From assembly GCA_947628635.1 (NCBI GenBank), contig CANRAX010000050.1:1-9143 (forward strand): DNA of 9,143 nucleotides, read 5' to 3'. This document shows positions 1-5,600 of this stretch, piece by piece (position 1 is the first letter of the stretch; each line of letters starts with the position of its first letter). Under the pieces are notes generated by a model that saw only the letters and a list, made by a program, of their open reading frames with translations, was not told the origin of the DNA and made no database searches. This DNA comes from an uncultured Bacilli bacterium. GTDB taxonomy: Bacteria; Bacillota_I; Bacilli_A; RF39; UBA660. A program made the position numbers and the translations under genes.

Positions 1-1
1 T

Positions 2-1396
2 AAAGAACTAATAAATTGTCCTACTTGTGGTAGTGAAGTTGAAGCTGTTAACAAAGTAGTTGAAGTATTAGAAGAAAAAACTGAAGAAATAAAAAAAGAA
101 CCAGTACCGATTTCCAAAGCTAATCCGGGTATTATGCGGATTGAAGAAAAATGTATTAAATGTGGTCGCTGTTTAAGTGTTTGTCAAAAACAGGTTGGTA
201 TTGTTTATGATTTTTCCAAAGCAAAAAGAGAAGTTTGTTTATCATGTGGTCAATGTATTCTAAACTGTCCCGTTGGGGCTTTGGTTCCTAAATTTACATA
301 TAAAAAAGTTCTTGATTATTTACATGATACGAGTAAAGTTGTTGTGGCTTTTACATCACCAGCTGTTAGAGTCGCTTTAGGTGAGGAGTTTCTATCTTTA
401 GAAAATAATGTAGAGAAAAAAATGGTAACAGCCTTAAAAGAATTAGGCTTTAATTACGTTTTTGATACTACTTTTGGAGCCGATTTAACTATTATGGAAG
501 AAGCAAGTGAATTTGTAAAGCGGCTAAAAGAAAAGAAAAATTTGCCTCAATTTAGTAGTTGTTGTCCAGCTTGGGTAAGATATTTAGAAATATATCATCC
601 AAAGTTAATTAATCACTTATCAACTTGTAAGAGTCCTATTGGAATGCAAGGAACTATTATAAAAGAATATTTTAGTGAAATGATTGGCATTAAGAAAGAA
701 GATATTATTGCTGTGGCTGTGACACCTTGTACGGCCAAAAAACGTGAAATTACTCTTTCTAATAACGAAGACACTGATTACGTTATTACAACAACAGAAC
801 TTGCTATGATGATTCGTGAAAGTAATATTGACTTTAATAATTTAGAAGACGGTGAATTTGATAGTTTGATGAATAGAGGTAGTGGAGCTGGTGTTATTTT
901 TGGTAGTTCTGGTGGCGTTACTGAAGCTTTAGTAAGAACGGCTTATTATTTCTTAACTGGTCAGTCAGCCCCTAATGAATTTTTAGAATTTACTCCTGTT
1001 AGGGGGTTTGAAAACTGTAAAGAAGCCAATATTAAAATTGGTGAAATAAAGTTGAATTTATTGGTTATTCATGGTATGCTAAATATCGAGGACATTTTAA
1101 AAGAATTAGAACAAAACGAAACTAAATATGACTTTATTGAAGTTATGAATTGTCCTTCGGGCTGTGTTGGTGGTGGAGGTCAACCTTTAACTGCTATTGC
1201 AAAACAAAAAGAAATTGTTACTAAAAGAAGTAGTGGTTTATATAAGGAAGATAGTAGCCTTAATGTAAAAGCAAGTTATCAAAATCCTGATATAATTACA
1301 CTTTACAATTGCTTTTTAGAACATCCACTCAGCCCTAAAGCTCAAAGTTTGCTTCATACTAGCTATGAAGATCGTAGTGCTATATTAGGAGAATAA
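2..1396 (+). CDS. [FeFe]-hydrogenase catalytic subunit, 5'-partial
   Basis: This enzyme interconverts protons and H2 at a cytoplasmic H-cluster, usually with ferredoxin as partner, and disposes of fermentation electrons. The frame is open to the left edge, so the Met at 134 (no ribosome site) is internal and the true start lies outside. Counting from that Met, two [4Fe-4S] ferredoxin motifs are visible: Cys7/10/13/17 and Cys35/38/41/45. The H-cluster motifs follow: SSCCPAW (Cys143/144), TPCTAKKRE (Cys199, Lys202, Glu205) and EVMNCPSGCVGGGGQP (Cys340, Cys344). The C-terminal tail (about 388-412, HPLSPKAQSLLHTSY) matches the small-subunit-like domain. A further CPTCG sits upstream at 17-31. The second motif has Thr where the classical enzyme has Met (MPCxxKxxE), a difference I associate with group B (CpIII-like) enzymes; that subgroup call is tentative. 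Rubrerythrin follows after 38 bp with no terminator between, so co-transcription is possible. Confidence 0.95.
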   Translation, partial: KELINCPTCGSEVEAVNKVVEVLEEKTEEIKKEPVPISKANPGIMRIEEKCIKCGRCLSVCQKQVGIVYDFSKAKREVCLSCGQCILNCPVGALVPKFTYKKVLDYLHDTSKVVVAFTSPAVRVALGEEFLSLENNVEKKMVTALKELGFNYVFDTTFGADLTIMEEASEFVKRLKEKKNLPQFSSCCPAWVRYLEIYHPKLINHLSTCKSPIGMQGTIIKEYFSEMIGIKKEDIIAVAVTPCTAKKREITLSNNEDTDYVITTTELAMMIRESNIDFNNLEDGEFDSLMNRGSGAGVIFGSSGGVTEALVRTAYYFLTGQSAPNEFLEFTPVRGFENCKEANIKIGEIKLNLLVIHGMLNIEDILKELEQNETKYDFIEVMNCPSGCVGGGGQPLTAIAKQKEIVTKRSSGLYKEDSSLNVKASYQNPDIITLYNCFLEHPLSPKAQSLLHTSYEDRSAILGE

Positions 1397-1434
1397 TCCT
1401 TAATATAAATAATAATAAGAAAGAGGTAGAAATT

Positions 1435-1974
1435 ATGGAATTAAAAGGAAGTAAAACAGAACAAAATTTAATGACTGCTTTTGCAGGAGAAAGTCAAGCT
1501 AGAAACAAATATACTTATTATGCTAGCAAGGCAAAAAAAGATGGGTATGAACAATTAGCTGCTATCTTTTTAGAAACAGCTGAAAATGAAAAAGAACATG
1601 CTAAGTTATGGTTCAAAGAACTTCACGGTGGAGATATTCCTACTACTGAAGAAAATTTACAAGATGCTGCAAATGGTGAAAACTATGAATGGACTGAAAT
1701 GTATAAAGAGTTTGCTGAAACAGCCAAGGAAGAAGGATTTACTAGATTAGCTTTTCTTTTTGAAAAAGTTGGTGAAATTGAAAAAGAACATGAAAAGAGA
1801 TATTTGAAGTTATTACAAAATGTAAAAGATGATAGAGTATTCCATAAAGATGGTAATAAAATTTGGGTATGTCGCAACTGTGGTCATGTTTATGAAGGAA
1901 AAGACGCTTTAGAAGTATGTCCAGTTTGTAGTCATAAGCAAAGTTTCATGGAATTAAAAGCTGAAAATTATTAA
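1435..1974 (+). CDS. rbr: Rubrerythrin (diiron peroxidase with rubredoxin domain)
   Basis: Rubrerythrin is a cytoplasmic NAD(P)H-linked peroxidase that reduces H2O2 in anaerobes using electrons from rubredoxin-type donors. The 179 residues match the usual short rubrerythrin length. The N-terminal four-helix ferritin-like domain carries likely diiron ligands Glu19, Glu52-x-x-His55, Glu92, Glu95 and Glu116-x-x-His119. The C-terminal rubredoxin domain has CRNC (Cys146/149) and CPVC (Cys162/165) holding one iron. The ATG at 1435 has an AAGAGG ribosome site at 1421-1426, eight bases upstream. The gene lies 38 bp after the hydrogenase gene, which fits protection of an oxygen-sensitive metabolism. 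It is closed by a hairpin terminator that overlaps its stop codon. All key residues are present and I see nothing unusual. Confidence 0.97.
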   Translation: MELKGSKTEQNLMTAFAGESQARNKYTYYASKAKKDGYEQLAAIFLETAENEKEHAKLWFKELHGGDIPTTEENLQDAANGENYEWTEMYKEFAETAKEEGFTRLAFLFEKVGEIEKEHEKRYLKLLQNVKDDRVFHKDGNKIWVCRNCGHVYEGKDALEVCPVCSHKQSFMELKAENY

Positions 1975-1997
1975 AGGGAATATCCCTTTTTCTTTTT
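1973..1997 (+). terminator. Rho-independent terminator of rubrerythrin
   Basis: A 7-bp stem, AAAGGGA (1973-1979) with TCCCTTT (1983-1989) and a 3-nt loop, runs into TTTTTCTTTTT. The 5' arm overlaps the last bases of the rubrerythrin stop codon. Read from the other strand the hairpin also lies just past the stop of the convergent membrane-protein gene, but the T-run on that side is poor. Confidence 0.85.
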
Positions 1998-2373
1998 ATG
2001 TAAAAGAAATTTCTGTATCTAGATTTTCATCACTAATAGCAATATATAATAGTATTGCTCCTGCTATGGTAAATAGAAATGACGAGTAAAGATTTAAAGT
2101 AGCTAAGTCTTTACTTTTTTTATTTAAAGAGTTTTTATTATCTAAATAACTTTTATAACTATCATATAAATAATAGATGTAAATTATCATTGCAGCTGAA
2201 AAAACAAAAATAAGAGCCTTACGATATTTTTCTTTGTCTTCTTGTAAGTAATATTTAAAATATTTTTCTTCATAAATATTTCCATATATTGATATTCCTA
2301 TTAAAATAAGACAGATAACCCATATAAAGTTTTCTATTTTTATTTGTTTTATTCTTTCCGTATTTTCTCTCAT
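1996..2373 (-). CDS. Small three-helix membrane protein, function unknown
   Basis: I do not recognise this 125-residue protein. Three hydrophobic segments are visible: about residues 15-33, 52-71 and 92-113. Charged stretches lie between them (EEKYFKYYLQEDKEKYRK at 35-52 and a Lys/Asn/Asp-rich loop at 72-90). The C-terminus (DENLDTEISF) is acidic. It is probably an inner-membrane protein. The ATG at 2373 has no clear ribosome site, only AT-rich sequence, and no better start exists nearby, so the start is the weakest part of the call. The gene converges on rubrerythrin and is divergent from the 118-residue gene. Its regular hydrophobic/charged pattern and lack of a competing frame on the plus strand support a real gene. 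Confidence 0.75.
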   Translation of the reverse strand: MRENTERIKQIKIENFIWVICLILIGISIYGNIYEEKYFKYYLQEDKEKYRKALIFVFSAAMIIYIYYLYDSYKSYLDNKNSLNKKSKDLATLNLYSSFLFTIAGAILLYIAISDENLDTEISFT

Positions 2374-2425
2374 ATTAAAATATATTCTAAAAACTTATTT
2401 AATATAATTTTATAGGTGATGTTCT

Positions 2426-2782
2426 GTGAGTATGATACCTAATGTACATCCACGTGTTTTTTCCGGCAGTGCCGTAGCAGTTGGTTATATTTTAATAGAT
2501 GATATGACTGCTAATGAACAAAATGCTCTTGGCAACTGGTTAATGCTTATTGCTCAAGTCTTATCAACTAATGCTTTTTATCAACAGGTTCAAGAAGAAA
2601 GAGGTAATAAATTAAAAAACAGTACAAATAGTGGTAAAAGCACTAATTATAATGGAAATTATACTAATGTTAATAATGGTAATAACAGTAATAACAGCAA
2701 TACTAGTAATGAAGTTGATATGTTAAAAAAGATGGTAGAAGCTCTTCAGCAAGAAATAACAAACTTAGAAAGAAAAATATAA
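2426..2782 (+). CDS. Conserved-looking 118-aa protein with Asn-rich linker and coiled coil
   Basis: Function unknown. Three parts are visible. Residues 1-58 form a compact globular-looking segment with HPRVFSGSAVAVGY and TANEQNALGNWLMLIAQ, too rich in Gly/Pro/Trp to be spurious. Residues 61-95 are a low-complexity linker dominated by Asn, Ser, Thr and Gly. Residues 96-118 form a short coiled coil with a regular 3-4 hydrophobic spacing (Val97, Leu100, Val104, Leu107, Ile111, Leu114, Ile118). There is no signal peptide or clear membrane span. I chose GTG 2426 because AGGTGA (2414-2419) lies six bases upstream; the ATG at 2432 would be too far from it. The gene is divergent from the small membrane protein. 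A small adaptor or oligomerising protein is possible, but this is inference. Confidence 0.85.
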   Translation: MSMIPNVHPRVFSGSAVAVGYILIDDMTANEQNALGNWLMLIAQVLSTNAFYQQVQEERGNKLKNSTNSGKSTNYNGNYTNVNNGNNSNNSNTSNEVDMLKKMVEALQQEITNLERKI

Positions 2783-2843
2783 ATTTAGTAAAAATAATAA
2801 TTAGTAATATAACTTCATATCCACTTTTAAATTACTCTTTAGC

Positions 2844-2872
2844 TTGAAAAAAAACTTGCCTTGTGCTATAAT
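2844..2872 (+). promoter_or_regulatory. Sigma-A promoter of metalloprotease-vanZ unit
   Basis: The -35 box is TTGAAA (2844-2849) and the -10 box is TATAAT (2867-2872), with a 17-nt spacer and an extended -10 TGC directly before it. Transcription would begin near 2879, giving a leader of about 18 nt that carries the GAGGGG ribosome site. Confidence 0.85.
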
Positions 2873-2897
2873 ATGACCAGTCTGAGGGGTTGGTTTT

Positions 2898-3920
2898 ATG
2901 TATAAAACTATATATGATTGGAGTAATAGTAATTTTTCCAGTTTTAGTGAATTTTTAAAAAAATTATATGAATTATCATCAAATTATTATGATTATACTT
3001 CTACTGATGATGAAATGACAAAAAGAGTAAATAGGTCTAAAATAAGAAATTTTATTGAAAATCTTGAAAAATATATGTTTTGGCTCATTAAACTAGGTTA
3101 CGTAACAAAAGCAAATATTTCATTAGTTTTAAAACAACTAACATCTCTTCAACTAATCAGAATAATAGATTCTAAAGAAAGAAACCAAAATAAAAATGTT
3201 GTTGGTTATACATCACAGAATATCGTTTCTTTAGCTCCAAATATTAAAGAAAGTGAACACTTTAATTCTAATGAGAGATCATTTCTTTCCTCTACACATG
3301 AGTATGGTCATATTATCAATGATAACTGGAGTTCTTATTCAGAAAAAATAGCTTCCAAATTATGGGAAAATACTGAATTGAGAAGAGAAGCTCAAAAGTA
3401 TAGTTTTAATTCGCCTTATTACTTTTTAAATGGATTAAAATTAATAGATGAAGTTATTACGGAAGATACATCTGAAAATATAACTTATAATGAATTTTCT
3501 AAAACAAGACCTTCTAAAAGTTTTAAAGTAAGTGATCGTTTATATCATGATCGAGTTTATTTTTCAAATTTTGACTTTTATGATGAATTTCAAGAAATAG
3601 GGGTAAAATTTGCTAAAATGCTGTCTTTTTTAAAATTAAATGATACTTATTCTTATGAAGATGTTTTAGAAAAATTAAGTAAAGCTTCTATGCAAGGAAA
3701 CTTTTTAAACAAATTATTAGATGAATTTTTACATCACAATTTGAAAGATTATTACATTATTATTTGTGCCATGGGAGTTATCAAAGATGCTTTTTATGAA
3801 AAAGGACAATTAAATCTATTTTCTAATTCTATGAAAAAAAGTTATAATAGTTTTCAAATTTTTAATAAGTTAACCACTTCTCATTTAAATGAAAATAAAA
3901 AAATATATGTTAAAAAATAA
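2898..3920 (+). CDS. Putative HEYGH zinc metalloprotease
   Basis: This 340-residue protein contains a zincin signature, HEYGH (His134, Glu135, His138), preceded by FLSST as expected for the active-site helix. A second motif, DEVITED (184-190), lies about 50 residues later in a helix-like context. Glu185 or Glu189 could be the third zinc ligand, making it gluzincin-like. That the protein binds zinc and cleaves peptides is inferred from these motifs; I cannot assign a family or substrate. There is no signal peptide or membrane segment, so it is probably cytoplasmic. The N-terminal 90 residues are helical and charged. The ATG at 2898 has GAGGGG (2884-2889) eight bases upstream and is the first start after a consensus promoter. 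The vanZ-family gene starts 22 bp downstream with no terminator between, so the two are probably co-transcribed. Confidence 0.8.
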   Translation: MYKTIYDWSNSNFSSFSEFLKKLYELSSNYYDYTSTDDEMTKRVNRSKIRNFIENLEKYMFWLIKLGYVTKANISLVLKQLTSLQLIRIIDSKERNQNKNVVGYTSQNIVSLAPNIKESEHFNSNERSFLSSTHEYGHIINDNWSSYSEKIASKLWENTELRREAQKYSFNSPYYFLNGLKLIDEVITEDTSENITYNEFSKTRPSKSFKVSDRLYHDRVYFSNFDFYDEFQEIGVKFAKMLSFLKLNDTYSYEDVLEKLSKASMQGNFLNKLLDEFLHHNLKDYYIIICAMGVIKDAFYEKGQLNLFSNSMKKSYNSFQIFNKLTTSHLNENKKIYVKK

Positions 3921-3942
3921 TATTTCTAAAAAAGGAGCATTT

Positions 3943-4377
3943 ATGAAAAAGGCTTTTAAATTAACACTTGTTATATTATGTATGATAACTATCTTTTGGT
4001 TTTCTAGTGATAAAGAAGCTGAAACTACTAAAAAAAGTTCTTACATAGTTAATATAATTCAATTAATTACTAAAAAAGATTATAGTTCATCTGAACTAGA
4101 TACTATTACATTCATAGTAAGAAAAGTAGCTCATTTCACTATCTATTTTCTTTTAGGATTTTTATTAATAAATTTATTTAGAGAATATTGTTATATAGAT
4201 AAAAGAATATTTTTAATTTTAATTCTTCTTTGTATGTTATATGCATGTAGTGATGAAATTCATCAATTATTTGTACCAGGTCGAAGTGGTGAAATAAGGG
4301 ATGTTTTCATTGATACAATTGGTTCGACATTGGGACTTGCTTTTTATAAAAAAATTTTAATTAATTTGACAAAATAA
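3943..4377 (+). CDS. VanZ-family membrane protein
   Basis: VanZ-like proteins are small integral membrane proteins. Some give low-level teicoplanin resistance, but for most the molecular role is unknown. Hydrophobic segments lie at about residues 5-20, 62-80, 87-102 and 122-140. The family signatures are visible: FWFSS near the first helix, RKVAHFTIYFLLG (60-72) and SDEIHQLFVPGRSGEIRD (103-120). The length of 144 residues is normal. I chose ATG 3943 because AAAGGAG (3931-3937) is five bases upstream. The in-frame ATG at 3889 lies inside the preceding gene and would add a charged 18-residue tail before the first helix. The gene is probably co-transcribed with the metalloprotease, and no resistance genes are nearby. 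Its 3' end recurs as a decayed fragment at about 5517-5575. Confidence 0.9.
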   Translation: MKKAFKLTLVILCMITIFWFSSDKEAETTKKSSYIVNIIQLITKKDYSSSELDTITFIVRKVAHFTIYFLLGFLLINLFREYCYIDKRIFLILILLCMLYACSDEIHQLFVPGRSGEIRDVFIDTIGSTLGLAFYKKILINLTK

Positions 4378-4410
4378 GACATATAATCTTTTAAGGAGTT
4401 ATATGTCTTT
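4309..4410 (+). repeat. Left copy of vanZ-tail/sigK-leader direct repeat
   Basis: This stretch covers the last 23 codons of the vanZ gene, its terminator, and AAGGAG-TTAT-ATG. It aligns with 5517-5608. The core match is ACTTGCTTTTTA..., then a perfect 22-bp run (4368-4389 equals 5566-5587). Weaker similarity appears to continue past the ATG into the sigK coding start. The two copies lie about 1.2 kb apart and flank the 274-residue minus-strand gene. Confidence 0.85.
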
Positions 4411-4412
4411 TT
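4376..4412 (+). terminator. Rho-independent terminator after vanZ
   Basis: An 11-bp perfect stem, AAGACATATAA (4376-4386) with TTATATGTCTT (4399-4409), encloses a 12-nt loop and runs into TTTTT. The loop and 3' arm also contain AAGGAG followed four bases later by ATG (4403), so the same sequence resembles a gene start. The related sequence upstream of sigK is a weaker version of this hairpin. Confidence 0.85.
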
Positions 4413-4440
4413 CAACTTCTAAAACAGTTTGCTGCAGCAA
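4403..4440 (+). pseudogene. Possible decayed sigK 5' end
   Basis: After AAGGAG and ATG 4403, the sequence caacttctaaaacagtttgc resembles the start of the intact sigK coding region (caatttttaaaag...ttttttgc, from about 5614), allowing a few small gaps. The frame closes after 21 codons, so no sigma factor can be made here. In AT-rich DNA this similarity is weak, so the call is tentative. It would fit a duplication that spanned the old vanZ-sigK junction. Confidence 0.3.
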
Positions 4441-4450
4441 GAGTATAATT

Positions 4451-4483
4451 AAAATAAAAAGTATATAAGTAATACCTATATAC
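4451..4483 (-). terminator. Rho-independent terminator of the 274-aa gene
   Basis: On the minus strand, GTATATA pairs with TATATAC (4461-4467 with 4477-4483, 9-nt loop). The RNA then runs into TTTTTATTTT (plus-strand A-run 4451-4460). The hairpin starts at the stop codon of the orphan gene. It faces the vanZ terminator, insulating the two convergent units. Confidence 0.7.
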
Positions 4484-5307
4484 TATCTTCTTTTCATATC
4501 AACAATTCGCTCATTAATTATTTTAGCTTGTGGAACTTGCTTACTACCATCATTCATCTTTGCATAAGCATAAGCCATTGCGTCAACTTCTTTATTTACC
4601 ATTATGGCAGTCCAAGGATGTATTTCATCATCTTTTACTAATCTAGGATTAATTTCATCAATATAATGATAAGTTCCATCTTCGGGAACATATTTTAAAT
4701 TGTGTTTACTTAACATATTTTCAAAAACATTATCAATACTATAACCATTTGCTAATAATTCACTATATTTATCTGTCAATTCTAAAAATTCCTTTAATTT
4801 TTTCATTTCACAATTATGTTTTTGCGTTTTAAATCTTTCATATAATTCTCTCATAGTAAATCTTTTATCATAATCATTTCTTTGTGCAATATAGTTAACA
4901 AAATCTAGTAATACAATAGCTCCATCATTAGGATCAAATTCTTTATTACAATCATTCATATAATCGTTTCTTAAAACTGAGTCAACCATATTTTCATTAA
5001 ACATGTAAAAAGCACAATGATTAGCTGCAACTGTTAATAAACATTGAGGACTAACTGAAATTTTTTCAGACTTTTGTGAATACAAATCATTTGTATATAA
5101 AGCATAATCTATCCAACCTTGCAAGCCTATATAATTGATGGCATCAACTAGGACAGCATCTCTTACATTTTTGTCAATATTAGAAGTAATTCTATCATTT
5201 TCCTTTACATAATTTTTAGCATATTGCTCAAGACTAGAACAAATCATAGCTGCTGAATAAGGACCTCTTCCATCCTCAGAATGATATTCTATAAATTCTT
5301 TACTCAT
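4483..5307 (-). CDS. Orphan 274-aa soluble protein, function unknown
   Basis: I do not recognise this protein. It has no membrane span or signal peptide, is rich in Asp, Asn, Tyr and Met, and ends in a basic MKRR. Two similar short segments, AVLVDAINYI (51-60) and AIVLLDFVNYI (130-140), lie about 80 residues apart, which suggests a duplicated helical module. The C-terminal third contains GTYHYIDEINPRLV (211-224) and HPWTAIMV (230-237). The ATG at 5307 is ten bases after GAGGGGG (plus-strand 5318-5324). The gene has its own perfect-consensus promoter, tandem upstream repeats and terminator, making it a self-contained monocistronic unit. It is oriented against its neighbours and sits between two copies of the vanZ-tail sequence, which suggests an inserted cassette. 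Phage- or plasmid-type cargo is possible but unproven. Confidence 0.85.
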   Translation of the reverse strand: MSKEFIEYHSEDGRGPYSAAMICSSLEQYAKNYVKENDRITSNIDKNVRDAVLVDAINYIGLQGWIDYALYTNDLYSQKSEKISVSPQCLLTVAANHCAFYMFNENMVDSVLRNDYMNDCNKEFDPNDGAIVLLDFVNYIAQRNDYDKRFTMRELYERFKTQKHNCEMKKLKEFLELTDKYSELLANGYSIDNVFENMLSKHNLKYVPEDGTYHYIDEINPRLVKDDEIHPWTAIMVNKEVDAMAYAYAKMNDGSKQVPQAKIINERIVDMKRR

Positions 5308-5344
5308 TTCAAAACTACCCCCTCGTAATTCGTAAATTGGATAA

Positions 5345-5373
5345 ATTATAAACTAAAATGTCAAAAATGTCAA
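5345..5373 (-). promoter_or_regulatory. Perfect-consensus promoter of the 274-aa gene
   Basis: On the minus strand, TTGACA (plus coordinates 5368-5373) and TATAAT (5345-5350) are separated by exactly 17 nt. Transcription would start near 5338, giving a leader of about 30 nt. The -35 box lies in a 9-bp tandem repeat (AAATGTCAA at 5356-5364 and 5365-5373 on the plus strand), so a second TTGACA falls inside the spacer. Such a strong promoter with repeats around it is typically controlled by a repressor or activator. Confidence 0.85.
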
Positions 5374-5426
5374 GTTTTTCCGTGAATTAGTGTAATCATT
5401 TTGTGACAGTTTTTCCGTGAATTAGT
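5373..5426. repeat. Two exact 19-bp direct repeats, likely operator
   Basis: AGTTTTTCCGTGAATTAGT occurs at 5373-5391 and again at 5408-5426, 35 bp apart start to start. In the direction of the minus-strand gene the proximal copy abuts the -35 box, at roughly -35 to -54, and the distal copy lies near -70 to -88. This position suits an activator or a looping regulator. I know of no named regulator with this site. Confidence 0.85.
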
Positions 5427-5446
5427 ACTTTTCGAAATTTGACGCA

Positions 5447-5499
5447 TTTAACTAGATATTGAAAATTATTAAAAAATACTAAAAAATAGTCTAGTTAAA
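5447..5499. repeat. 10-bp inverted repeat with 33-nt A-rich centre
   Basis: TTTAACTAGA (5447-5456) is the exact reverse complement of TCTAGTTAAA (5490-5499). The 33-nt centre contains a direct repeat of TAAAAAATA (5470-5478 and 5480-5488). It lies between the orphan gene's control region and the vanZ remnant. There is no T-run after it, so it does not look like a normal terminator. It could be a cassette boundary or a protein-binding site. Confidence 0.6.
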
Positions 5500-5516
5500 G
5501 ATTTCTTATTAGTATG

Positions 5517-5575
5517 ATTAATACAATATTGAAACTTGCTTTTTACAAAAAAAATTAATTAATTCGACAAAATAA
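5517..5575 (+). pseudogene. Decayed 3' fragment of the vanZ-family gene
   Basis: Reading from 5517 gives INTI-LKLAFYKK, matching the intact protein's end IDTIGSTLGLAFYKK with GST removed by an exact 9-bp in-frame deletion. A one-base loss in the following A-run then shifts the frame. The rest of the vanZ tail is still recognisable in DNA through the old stop at 5573-5575. No upstream part of vanZ is present. The fragment now forms the leader region of sigK. Confidence 0.75.
5520..5528 (+). promoter_or_regulatory. Candidate mother-cell sigma -10 element for sigK
   Basis: AATACAATA differs at one base from both the sigma-E -10 (CATACAAT) and the sigma-K -10 (CATAnnnTA) consensus. In Bacillus subtilis sigK is transcribed by sigma-E and then sigma-K. 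No convincing -35 element is present at the right spacing, so this is only a candidate. It lies inside the vanZ remnant. Confidence 0.3.
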
Positions 5576-5600
5576 GACATATAATCTATTAGGTGATAAT

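Noticed and set aside
134..136. ATG as the start of the hydrogenase gene
   Set aside because: There is no ribosome site before it, and the same frame is open with coding-like content (including CPTCG) to the left edge, so it is an internal Met.
2403..2408. TATAAT as the -10 box of the 118-aa gene
   Set aside because: Transcription would begin on the ribosome site itself (2414-2419), and no acceptable -35 lies 17 nt upstream.
3889..3942. Upstream in-frame ATG as the vanZ start
   Set aside because: It lies within the end of the metalloprotease gene, lacks a ribosome site, and adds a charged tail; ATG 3943 has a strong AAAGGAG site.
4403..4468. 21-codon open frame after AAGGAG in the vanZ terminator
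   Set aside because: It has a good ribosome site but lies at and beyond a strong terminator and has no gene-like composition; better explained as a remnant gene start.
4378..5600. An active IS element or skin-type prophage beside sigK
   Set aside because: There is no transposase or recombinase gene, no terminal inverted repeats at both ends, and sigK itself is uninterrupted; only the flanking repeats support an insertion history.
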